A stretch of 64,000 bases of DNA, from the NCBI RefSeq assembly GCF_000614125.1, contig NZ_BAKJ01000007.1:1-64000 (forward strand). Reading direction: 5' to 3'. How positions within the stretch are numbered: the first letter of the stretch is position 1; the number at the start of each line of letters is the position of its first letter. The stretch comes from Bacteroides rodentium JCM 16496. Lineage in GTDB: Bacteria > Bacteroidota > Bacteroidia > Bacteroidales > Bacteroidaceae. A program made the translations under genes and the position numbers. Shown here piece after piece: positions 1 through 6,260 of this stretch. The notes beneath the pieces were generated by a model. It did no database searches, was not told where the DNA came from, and saw nothing but the letters and a program-made list of their open reading frames with translations.

Positions 1-1
1 T

Positions 2-169
2 GTGGATGGCGGACAATATATTTATGTATTCAACCTGAAAGGAGAACCTCTCTGTAAATATGTACTCGACCATTTTATTTATGGTATATTTGTAAATGAG
101 CAAAAAGGGACGATTCTTGCTACGGATGTGAACAAGGATGAACCGATAGTAGAATATCAAATGAAATAA
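2..169 (+). CDS. 6-bladed beta-propeller lipoprotein, C-terminal fragment
   Basis: Last 55 residues of a protein cut by the window edge; the stop is TAA at 167-169. The tail has the pattern of a final propeller strand (YIYVFNLKGEPLCKY, then ILATD and EYQMK). It resembles the end of the TolB-like propeller lipoprotein at 652-1683 (IFVYSWDGKPQKKYVL, then IIYSYS). By that similarity it is the preceding member of the same BF3164-like family, so the repeated peptide/propeller cluster extends to the left of the window. Its last codons lie inside a 34-bp sequence that recurs at 3139-3172. Function is unknown for the family; a surface or periplasmic binding role is inferred from the fold. Confidence 0.7.
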   Translation: MDGGQYIYVFNLKGEPLCKYVLDHFIYGIFVNEQKGTILATDVNKDEPIVEYQMK

Positions 170-192
170 AAGAAAATATAAATGGGAATGGA
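159..192 (+). repeat. 34-bp direct repeat, copy 1
   Basis: Identical over 34 bp to 3139-3172. This copy covers the last codons and stop of the preceding propeller gene and the start of the intergenic leader. It is probably the original location, because here the sequence makes sense as a gene end. Confidence 0.85.
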
Positions 193-194
193 GA

Positions 195-242
195 GGAGCG
201 GACGGCAAACGTCTTGTTGGTGCATTACGAGCCGTCCGTTCC
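195..242 (+). promoter_or_regulatory. Intergenic hairpin upstream of the NVEALA gene
   Basis: Arms 195-206 (GGAGCGGACGGC) and 231-242 (GCCGTCCGTTCC) form a 12-bp stem with one G-U pair and a 24-nt loop. No T-run follows, so a simple intrinsic terminator is unlikely. It may protect the 3' end of the upstream message or act in the leader of the peptide gene. A second small hairpin, GCAAGC/GCTTGC, lies at about 297-313. Confidence 0.5.
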
Positions 243-343
243 GATAGATTGGCGGAAGACAAGCTTTTCGGGATGCTAAAATCCTGATATCGTTATGCAA
301 GCTTTATGCTTGCAAATTAATTAATTACAAAAGAAATGATACA

Positions 344-574
344 ATGAAGAGAATTATAAAACTTACTTTTGTTGCTGCCTTTGCAGCAGTAGCGGGATAT
401 GGCGTTTATGCCAATCAAAATTCAGAAGCAATGTCGGACATTATGCTGGCGAATGTGGAAGCATTGGCAAGTGGAGAAAGCCAAATAACTTGTGAATATG
501 ATCCGGGAGACACTTGTCGTGTTGGTTCTACAGACGTTAAAGATTGGGATGAAAAAAGTAACCCTTGGGGTTGA
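344..574 (+). CDS. NVEALA-domain small secreted peptide
   Basis: A 76-residue protein. Residues 1-23 are a signal-like segment (MKRIIKLTFVAAFAAVAGYG), followed by the NVEALA signature at LANVEALASGE (about residues 36-46). The acidic tail has two Cys (ITCEYDPGDTCRV) and ends NPWG. The family is known only from Bacteroidetes, where these short peptides occur beside propeller lipoproteins; its function is unknown. The conserved ALA motif near the leader end looks like a processing site, which is inference. The gene is followed at 598-636 by a perfect 12-bp inverted repeat and then by a propeller lipoprotein. A type I signal peptidase is encoded in the same cluster. Start is the ATG at 344, preceded by AATGATACA, a leader sequence shared with the degenerate copy at 3118. 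Confidence 0.88.
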   Translation: MKRIIKLTFVAAFAAVAGYGVYANQNSEAMSDIMLANVEALASGESQITCEYDPGDTCRVGSTDVKDWDEKSNPWG

Positions 575-597
575 TTAGAAAAAATAAAAAGAATGAC

Positions 598-636
598 ATA
601 TATGCCGGATGGGATGAAATCTCTTCCGGCATATAT
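598..636 (+). promoter_or_regulatory. Hairpin between peptide gene and propeller gene
   Basis: Perfect 12-bp inverted repeat: arms 598-609 (ATATATGCCGGA) and 625-636 (TCCGGCATATAT), loop of 15 nt, 24 nt after the NVEALA stop and 15 nt before the lipoprotein ATG. There is no T-tract. The position suggests a partial terminator or mRNA-stabilising hairpin that would let the peptide be made in excess over the lipoprotein. A different hairpin occupies the same place in the second module (3280-3311). Confidence 0.65.
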
Positions 637-651
637 AAATGGAAGTGGTGT

Positions 652-1683
652 ATGAAGAATTTTTTTTATGTTTTATTATCGGCTTTTTGTATCGGGTGTA
701 CGGATGTGGAAAACGCGATCAAGCTTAATGATATACAAACAACTTTTGATGAATTCCCTTTAGTTGATTCGTTAGAGTTTATTCCTTTTTCAGATTCGTT
801 ATTGGAAGAGCCTTCTAATATGTTTATCAGCAACGACATGTTACTGATTCAAACATTTTGCAGGGCTCAAGATACGTATCTTTCTGTATTTTCATTGGAT
901 GAGAATCGGATAATTCGTGACATTGTAAAGAGAGGAGGAGGACCTAATGAAATGTTGTCTTGTGAAATGGGTTTAATGGATAATCAATTATGGTTATACG
1001 ATATAAGTAAAAAGCGTGTGGGTATTGCTCCTATAGACTCTTTTGTTTTGTCGGAGAATCCGGATATAGCCTGGCATGAATTAAGCCACGGCTATTATAA
1101 CACTGCAATGCTTAATGATTCCATATTCCTGGGGACGAATGATTTTGAGAGTAAGTTGAAGATAAACTTTGTGAATCTTTTTAGTGGGGAATTTTTTGAG
1201 AGAGGAAATTATTCGTATTTGGACAGCAGTATTGATTTAGGGGCATTGATAGATGCTTGTACTTGTTATGCAGATGTTAATCCTGTAACAAAAGACATTC
1301 TGTTGTCTTATCGTTATACCGATGTGATAGAAATTTATGATTCTAAAGGAAATATCAAGCATGCATTGCAAGGTCCTGCAAACTTTGCTCCGAAATTTCA
1401 TATCCGTAGCAAACATGGTATGGGAAAGACACCGGAAACCAGAAAGGCGTTTGTGAATACTTATGTGACAGAAAATTACATTTATTTGCTATATTCCGGT
1501 TGCAAAAGAACAGAGAGAAACTGGCCTTATGGAAACGAGATTTTTGTATATTCTTGGGATGGTAAACCGCAAAAAAAATATGTGCTTCCTCAATTTGTTT
1601 ATACGTTTGCTGTGGATGAATCAAAAGGTATAATTTATAGTTATTCAAGACAAACAGAAGAGCTGGTGAAGGCTGTGATGTAG
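652..1683 (+). CDS. TolB-like 6-bladed beta-propeller lipoprotein (BF3164-like)
   Basis: A 343-residue protein. I place the start at the ATG at 652 rather than 565 because it gives a clean lipoprotein signal (MKNFFYVLLSAFCIGC, Cys16) and clears the preceding peptide gene. The rest is all-beta with propeller-like strand repeats, including DIVKRGGGPNEM, IEIYDSKGNI and IFVYSWDGKPQKK. The family (TolB-like, PF15869 type) is found in Bacteroidetes next to NVEALA peptides; no biochemical role is established. The lipobox puts it on the periplasmic or outer membrane face. It is co-directional with the NVEALA gene and with the DUF1573 gene 24 bp downstream. A role binding or presenting the small peptide is an inference from synteny only. 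Confidence 0.8.
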   Translation: MKNFFYVLLSAFCIGCTDVENAIKLNDIQTTFDEFPLVDSLEFIPFSDSLLEEPSNMFISNDMLLIQTFCRAQDTYLSVFSLDENRIIRDIVKRGGGPNEMLSCEMGLMDNQLWLYDISKKRVGIAPIDSFVLSENPDIAWHELSHGYYNTAMLNDSIFLGTNDFESKLKINFVNLFSGEFFERGNYSYLDSSIDLGALIDACTCYADVNPVTKDILLSYRYTDVIEIYDSKGNIKHALQGPANFAPKFHIRSKHGMGKTPETRKAFVNTYVTENYIYLLYSGCKRTERNWPYGNEIFVYSWDGKPQKKYVLPQFVYTFAVDESKGIIYSYSRQTEELVKAVM

Positions 1684-1707
1684 TTGCTAATTGTGTGATT
1701 TGTTAGA

Positions 1708-2592
1708 ATGAAAACGAAAAATATAAAATATCTTCTCTTTTTAATTTTTTTGGAGTGTGTCTGTGCTTGTGTTTCTCCTGAAAAAAATAGGATAAACAAT
1801 ACCGTTAGTTCTTGGAATGGAAAAACTATAAAGTTCCCCGAAGAAATGCGTTTTACTTCATTGATGCAAGACTCTTCAGATTTTTTCTTTTCAGAATCGC
1901 ATTTCAGGATAGTAAGTTACGTGGATTCTTTAGGATGCATAAGTTGCAAATTACGACTTTTAGAATGGAAAAATTTAATGCAGGAATTAGATTCTCTTTT
2001 TGGTAAAAAAGTCTCTGTATTATTTTTCATGCATCCTAAAATCAAGAAACCTTTGGTGCAGACATTGAAGCGTGAAAACTTTACTTATCCAATTTGCATT
2101 GATGAAGAGGACTCTTTGAATAAATTGAATCATTTTCCAACAGACATGGCATTCCAAACTTTCTTGCTCGACAAAGACAACAAGGTACTTGCCATTGGGA
2201 ATCCAGTCCATAATCCTAAGGTGAAGGAGTTGTATTTAAAAATCATCCGTGGCGATGATGTCTTTTCTTCTGAACAGCAAGCCGTAAAGACAGAAATCGT
2301 ATTTGACAAAACTTCTTTTTCTTTTGGCAAATTTGATTGGCGTGAGGAGCAAAAAATAACTTTCACCTTGAAAAACATCGGTGATAAGCCATTGGTCGTA
2401 GAGGGCGTGAGTACTTCCTGCGGTTGTACCACGGTGGATTATCCCAAAGAGCCTGCACAGCCGGGAAAGAGTTTGGTGTTGGTTGTGACTTACAAGGCTG
2501 AACAGCCGGAACATTTCAACAAAACAATCACCGTGTATTGCAATGCGGAAACATCGCCTGTCAAACTGACGATTTCCGGTAATGCGGAATAA
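1708..2592 (+). CDS. Thioredoxin-like/DUF1573 fusion lipoprotein
   Basis: A 294-residue protein in two parts. After a lipoprotein-like signal (VCAC, Cys21) comes a segment resembling a thioredoxin fold with a CxxC pair at Cys77/Cys80 (YVDSLGCISCKLRL) and a later FQTFLLDKDNKVLAIGNP strand. The C-terminal third is DUF1573, an Ig-like domain with the diagnostic TSCGCTTVDYP motif. Fusions of this kind are frequent in Bacteroides; the redox role is inferred from the CxxC. The gene is 24 bp after the propeller gene. Its last part and the following leader (2504-2625) are almost identical to the paralogue's at 5227-5348, although the rest of the two genes has diverged at synonymous sites. Confidence 0.8.
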   Translation: MKTKNIKYLLFLIFLECVCACVSPEKNRINNTVSSWNGKTIKFPEEMRFTSLMQDSSDFFFSESHFRIVSYVDSLGCISCKLRLLEWKNLMQELDSLFGKKVSVLFFMHPKIKKPLVQTLKRENFTYPICIDEEDSLNKLNHFPTDMAFQTFLLDKDNKVLAIGNPVHNPKVKELYLKIIRGDDVFSSEQQAVKTEIVFDKTSFSFGKFDWREEQKITFTLKNIGDKPLVVEGVSTSCGCTTVDYPKEPAQPGKSLVLVVTYKAEQPEHFNKTITVYCNAETSPVKLTISGNAE

Positions 2593-2625
2593 AAAGTACC
2601 GGTAAAAATAGCAGTGCGTATGTCG
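2504..2625 (+). repeat. 122-bp near-identical tract, copy 1
   Basis: Matches 5227-5348 with only two differences over 122 bp. It spans the 3' end of DUF1573, the intergenic leader, and the first two codons (ATG TCG) of the next gene. The flanking coding sequence is conserved at the protein level but diverged at silent positions, so this is a local homogenised block. Confidence 0.85.
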
Positions 2626-2940
2626 CTTACCCCCACAGATAAAGTTTTGTTGTGTGCTCTTGCTCTTTGTGGTTTCCTACTGTTTTTTGTGCAAGAATAT
2701 ATAATTCGGTTTTATCGTTATTTCCTTGCCAAGAGAGTGGAAGTTGTGATAGAAAAAGAAGTTCCAATAGTGGTAAAAGAAGAAATTCCGGTGATTGTTA
2801 CAGATAGAATTGAGTCTCATGTTTATCAAATAGAAGAGGGCTTATGTTTTGATGCCGACTCAAGGATATTGAGAATACGTGGGTATTTGTCTCAAATGTC
2901 AAGTTGTACAATCAAAATGAAAATTATACTTATCAACTAA
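2620..2940 (+). CDS. Small membrane protein of unknown function
   Basis: 106 residues from the ATG at 2620; a GTG six bases upstream is also possible. The start and leader are the same as those of the signal peptidase at 5343, but the body is unrelated. One membrane segment (about residues 9-30, VLLCALALCGFLLFFVQEY) is followed by a basic patch and a Glu/Val-rich stretch with a repeated pattern (KEVPIVVKEEIPVIV), then a short beta-like tail. I recognise no family. It occupies the slot that signal peptidase fills in the next module, so it may be a partner protein or a remnant created by recombination through the shared leader. Confidence 0.5.
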   Translation: MSLTPTDKVLLCALALCGFLLFFVQEYIIRFYRYFLAKRVEVVIEKEVPIVVKEEIPVIVTDRIESHVYQIEEGLCFDADSRILRIRGYLSQMSSCTIKMKIILIN

Positions 2941-2991
2941 AAAAGCCCCATTTCATCGAAGAAAATCTCGTGTAAGCAGTTCTCTGCCATC

Positions 2992-3046
2992 GGCTGACAA
3001 AAACTGACAACCAAGGAAAAACACCTATTGTCAGTTTTTGTCAGCC
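2992..3046. terminator. Long inverted repeat ending the first module
   Basis: A 19-bp perfect stem, 2992-3010 with 3028-3046 (GGCTGACAAAAACTGACAA and its complement), loop of 17 nt. It lies 50 bp after the stop of the small membrane protein and 32 bp before a -7 promoter element, so it separates the two modules. It contains an internal T5 but has no terminal U-tract; it may act in both directions or be an operator. Confidence 0.55.
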
Positions 3047-3077
3047 CGAAAATTAGGATGAATCTTTTGTTTTCCAC

Positions 3078-3085
3078 TACCTTTG
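3078..3085 (+). promoter_or_regulatory. Bacteroides -7 promoter element
   Basis: TACCTTTG matches the TAnnTTTG consensus of the primary sigma factor of Bacteroides. It lies 32 bp before the ATG of the degenerate peptide gene at 3118. No clear -33 TTTG is seen at the normal distance, so a regulator may be needed. It would drive the second module. Confidence 0.5.
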
Positions 3086-3117
3086 CCATCATCATTCAAA
3101 TAACAACAATTGATACA

Positions 3118-3264
3118 ATGAAGAAGAAAGTTTTATTTAAATGAAATAAAAGAAAATATAAATGGGAATGGAAGCGTGATACGGATTCACATGGATGTCC
3201 GTACTGGAACTGCCTTTCAAACGGAAATGGCAACTCATGCACATGTGGCAGTGTTGAATATTAG
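3118..3264 (+). pseudogene. Degenerate NVEALA-type peptide gene
   Basis: ATACAATGAAGAAG at 3113 resembles the start of the NVEALA gene at 344, but after MKKKVLFK a stop appears where a 34-bp copy of 159-192 has been joined. Beyond the join an open frame to the TAG at 3262-3264 encodes a Cys-rich peptide tail (SHGCPYWNCLSNGNGNSC, then TCGSVEY) that looks like the mature end of a secreted peptide. The middle of the gene, including the signal sequence and NVEALA motif, is missing. The promoter upstream and the hairpin downstream are both kept. I interpret this as a peptide gene inactivated by recombination; an assembly collapse between repeats is the alternative. Confidence 0.65.
3139..3172 (+). 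repeat. 34-bp direct repeat, copy 2
   Basis: Exact copy of 159-192. Here it interrupts the degenerate peptide gene and brings in the ATGAAATAA end of a propeller gene out of context, so it is the junction of a rearrangement. Confidence 0.85.
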
Positions 3265-3279
3265 TGAATTTATGAATAC

Positions 3280-3311
3280 AGGATGCTTGAAGTCTATGCT
3301 TTGAGCATCCT
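3280..3311 (+). promoter_or_regulatory. Hairpin before the second propeller gene
   Basis: Arms AGGATGCT (3280-3287) and AGCATCCT (3304-3311), followed by AAATAAAAAATG. It sits between the degenerate peptide gene and the lipoprotein ATG at 3326, the same position as the unrelated hairpin at 598-636. Confidence 0.5.
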
Positions 3312-3325
3312 AAATAAAAAATGAA

Positions 3326-4423
3326 ATGATACGTATTCTAGTTATTTTACTTTGCTTTTTTGCCATAAGTTCATGCTCTCATGTAGAAAAAGAAAATGCC
3401 AATGCCGTCGTTCCTAATTTAGTTAGTTTCCAGAGTGAAAGTGGCCATCAGAAACTATCTGAAATTTTTACTAATTACAAGCTGGTGCAATTGGAAACCA
3501 ATGATTCCTGTTTGCTTAACGGAAATGGGAAAATATTGAAGTGCGGCTCTATTTATTATGTTCGGTCGGCAAATAGTGTTTTTGAATTTGGAGCGGACGG
3601 GCATTTTATCAGATGTCTTTCGCGCGTAGGAAGTGCACCTCACGAATATGTAGAACTTTATGATTTTGATGTGCTGGAAACAAATAATTTGTATGAGATA
3701 TGGATTTCCACATTGGGTGGGATAAAGATATACGATTCTGAGACACTGGATTTTAAAAGAGGTATTCCGGTTGAAGGGCATGTCAATCAATTCAAGTATG
3801 TAAATGACAATACGATTTTGCTGGTCACCCCAGGAGATATAACATTTAAGGTTTGTGATATACACGGCAATATTCGAAAGGAATTTATGGAGAAGGATTT
3901 GGCAAATGGTGCTTTTCAAATAGTCCAGTTTGGTAGATATGATGATAAAATGACGTACCATCTGGACTGTACACAAGAAGGGGTGATATACGATGAGAAG
4001 TCTGATTCTCTCTATGTAGGTCATTTATTTCCACCACAAGAAAATTTGGTAACTACTACCGTCAATAGGGAATATTACGAACAATATGGCTGGAAGGAAC
4101 AGTATAAGAAGGTGGTAGAGAAATATTCTACTCTTGTGTCCTTCCGGACATGGAAAAAAAATGTCGCATTGACTATGAGGCATCCGGATGAGGAAATCAC
4201 GATAACCCTATTTGATGGCAATAAGGCGAAAACTCATCGTTTCAGTAAAAATCCGTCATTACTGAATGATATAGTGCCGACTACGAGTTTGGGCTTTTTA
4301 GCCACTTTGGCTTGTTGCGAAAGTGATAGCGGATTCTTGTTTATGATAGGAGACGAAAGGATTTCGGAAGAGGAACAGGAAAAAAAACCTATCTTATTGG
4401 ATGTCTGTGGCTTTAATTTATAA
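3326..4423 (+). CDS. 6-bladed beta-propeller lipoprotein
   Basis: A 365-residue protein with lipoprotein signal MIRILVILLCFFAISSC (Cys17). The next segment carries the common opening of these proteins: a helix (HQKLSEIFTNYKLVQLETN), then strand repeats such as YYVRSANSVFEFGADGHFI and the GSAPHEYVELYDFDV turn. The N-terminal PLETN-like motif and SRVGSAPHEY correspond to the GxGPxEY pattern of Bacteroides propeller lipoproteins. It is followed 19 bp later by the second thioredoxin-like/DUF1573 gene. Envelope location follows from the lipobox; ligand unknown. Confidence 0.8.
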   Translation: MIRILVILLCFFAISSCSHVEKENANAVVPNLVSFQSESGHQKLSEIFTNYKLVQLETNDSCLLNGNGKILKCGSIYYVRSANSVFEFGADGHFIRCLSRVGSAPHEYVELYDFDVLETNNLYEIWISTLGGIKIYDSETLDFKRGIPVEGHVNQFKYVNDNTILLVTPGDITFKVCDIHGNIRKEFMEKDLANGAFQIVQFGRYDDKMTYHLDCTQEGVIYDEKSDSLYVGHLFPPQENLVTTTVNREYYEQYGWKEQYKKVVEKYSTLVSFRTWKKNVALTMRHPDEEITITLFDGNKAKTHRFSKNPSLLNDIVPTTSLGFLATLACCESDSGFLFMIGDERISEEEQEKKPILLDVCGFNL

Positions 4424-4442
4424 TATCAAATAAAATATTCAG

Positions 4443-5315
4443 ATGTTGAAATCTTTTTTGCTTGTTTTAGCTTTACTTGTTTTTGTCTCTTGTAATAATG
4501 CAGAACAAAATAGATTGGTAGATTTGGTGAAAGAATGGAAACAACATACCATATTATTTCCGGAAAATCCGGTTTTTACAATACAAGGTAAGGATACTGT
4601 GGCTTTCCCATTGGAGAACAGCTTGAAAATAGTATCATATGTGGATTCTGCCGGTTGCACAAATTGCAAATTGAGATTGCGCGATTGGACTGAATTTATT
4701 GCATATATGGATGTAAATATGCCCACTAAAGTTCCTGTGTATCTCTTTATTCATTCTCAAAAGGTGAAAAATGTCAAGTATTTATTGGAATGCGAAAATT
4801 TTGTGTATCCGGTATGTCTTGATTTGGATAATGAATTTTATGAAATGAATAAATTTCCTGATGATACGACATTCCAAACGTTTTTACTTGATAAGGATAA
4901 TAAAGTGCTTGCTATAGGAAATCCGGTTCACAACCCCAAAGTGAAAGAACTCTATCTGAAGATAATCCAAGGTGGGAAGATTGGAGAAGAGGATAAAGAA
5001 AAGCTGATAAGAACCACAGTCAGTATAGACCAAACATTAGTTTCGCTTGGCACCTTCGACTGGCACCAACCGCAAACCGCCACCTTCACCTTGAAGAACG
5101 TCGGCGGCAAGCCGCTGGTCATTGAAGGCGTAAGCACCTCTTGCGGCTGCACCACGGTGGACTACCCCCAAGAACCTGTACAGCCGGGAAAGGAATTGCT
5201 GCTGACCGTGACCTATAAAGCCGACAAGCCGGAACATTTCAACAAAACAATCACCATGTATTGCAATGCGGAAACATCGCCTGTCAAACTGACGATTTCC
5301 GGTGATGCGGAATAA
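4443..5315 (+). CDS. Thioredoxin-like/DUF1573 fusion lipoprotein, second copy
   Basis: A 290-residue paralogue of the protein at 1708-2592. Lipobox VFVSC (Cys17), CxxC at Cys72/Cys75 (VDSAGCTNCKLRLRDW), the FQTFLLDKDNKVLAIGNPV block, then DUF1573 with TSCGCTTVDYP. The two proteins are identical over long stretches, while the DNA of the middle part differs at many silent sites. The last 90 bp plus the leader are again nearly identical. It lies 19 bp after the propeller gene and 27 bp before the signal peptidase. An extracytoplasmic thiol role is plausible because the NVEALA peptides have Cys pairs, but this is inference. Confidence 0.8.
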   Translation: MLKSFLLVLALLVFVSCNNAEQNRLVDLVKEWKQHTILFPENPVFTIQGKDTVAFPLENSLKIVSYVDSAGCTNCKLRLRDWTEFIAYMDVNMPTKVPVYLFIHSQKVKNVKYLLECENFVYPVCLDLDNEFYEMNKFPDDTTFQTFLLDKDNKVLAIGNPVHNPKVKELYLKIIQGGKIGEEDKEKLIRTTVSIDQTLVSLGTFDWHQPQTATFTLKNVGGKPLVIEGVSTSCGCTTVDYPQEPVQPGKELLLTVTYKADKPEHFNKTITMYCNAETSPVKLTISGDAE

Positions 5316-5348
5316 AAAGTACCGGTAAAAATAGCAGTGCGTATGTCG
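5227..5348 (+). repeat. 122-bp near-identical tract, copy 2
   Basis: Partner of 2504-2625, with two mismatches. Here the tract leads into a signal peptidase gene instead of the small membrane protein. Confidence 0.85.
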
Positions 5349-6260
5349 GATAGAGAAAAACTGGAAAAAGTGGCTGAGAAGTGGATGGACAGATTGGTGA
5401 ATGCCATTTTGGCTTTCGTCTTTTGCTTCGTCGTTTATGTGCTTATGCAAGTATTCGTAGTTTGCTCTTTCAAGATACCTTCCGATTCCATGGAACCTGC
5501 TTTGCTTCCGGGTGACAATATATGGGTGGACAAGTGTTCGACCGGTGCACGCCTGTTTAATCTCTTCGATGTATTGGATGGCAAGGAAGTGGATATCCAT
5601 CGGATGCCGGGCTGGCGGAAGTTTCGTAGGAACGACATATTGGTGTTCAATTTTCCTTATCCGGGTAGTTGGGACAGCATCGCATTGGACATGAGGCTTT
5701 ATTATGTGAAGCGGTGCATCGCCCTTCCCGGCGATACGCTGGAGATACAGAATGCGCGCTATGCCATCGGTGGGGTGCGTCACCCTTTGGGCTGCGTGGA
5801 TGCACAGGATAAATTGCAACGCTTGTTGAAGAGTGGCGCTGCGGAAGAGACGGGTATCGTGCTTAAGGCCTATCCCAACCGGGAAGAGGTGGATTGGAGC
5901 ATTAAGGAGTTTGGCCCCTTCTACATTCCTTGCAAAGGTACTGTGGTGGAGATGGATACCCTAAACAGACTGCTTTATAGCAATGCGATAGAGTGGGAAC
6001 AGAAGAAGAAACTGTCCTTTCGTGGAGATACGGTGCTTTTGGGTGACAGTGTGATAACCACTTATTGCTTCCGCAAAAATTACTATTTCGTGTCGGGCGA
6101 CAAGATGGAAAATTCAAGGGATTCACGCTATTGGGGATTGCTTCCCGAGGATTTCATCGTAGGCAGGGTCTGGCGGATAGGCTATTCGGTGGACGAGCTA
6201 ACGGACAAAGTGAGGTGGAACAGGATATTTAGAAAAACAGATAGATATGATGAAGAATAG
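5343..6260 (+). CDS. lepB: Type I signal peptidase (S26 family)
   Basis: A 305-residue membrane serine peptidase that would cleave secretion signals on the periplasmic side. One N-terminal membrane segment (about residues 20-41) precedes the Ser box KIPSDSMEPALLPGD, with catalytic Ser49. RNDILVFNFP follows, then the Lys box YYVKRCIALPGDTLEI with Lys123. The C-terminal box is YYFVSGDKMENSRDSRYWG. An insertion with GVRHPLG lies between the Lys box and the C-terminal box, as in other Bacteroides paralogues. I chose the ATG at 5343 over a GTG at 5337. It overlaps the next gene by 14 bp, so they are translationally coupled. Its place inside the peptide cluster suggests a dedicated maturation peptidase rather than the housekeeping one, which is inference. 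Confidence 0.88.
   Translation: MSDREKLEKVAEKWMDRLVNAILAFVFCFVVYVLMQVFVVCSFKIPSDSMEPALLPGDNIWVDKCSTGARLFNLFDVLDGKEVDIHRMPGWRKFRRNDILVFNFPYPGSWDSIALDMRLYYVKRCIALPGDTLEIQNARYAIGGVRHPLGCVDAQDKLQRLLKSGAAEETGIVLKAYPNREEVDWSIKEFGPFYIPCKGTVVEMDTLNRLLYSNAIEWEQKKKLSFRGDTVLLGDSVITTYCFRKNYYFVSGDKMENSRDSRYWGLLPEDFIVGRVWRIGYSVDELTDKVRWNRIFRKTDRYDEE

Noticed and set aside
565..651. Upstream start for the first propeller lipoprotein
   Set aside because: Starting at 565 would overlap the NVEALA gene and put 29 hydrophilic residues before the lipoprotein signal; the ATG at 652 is better.
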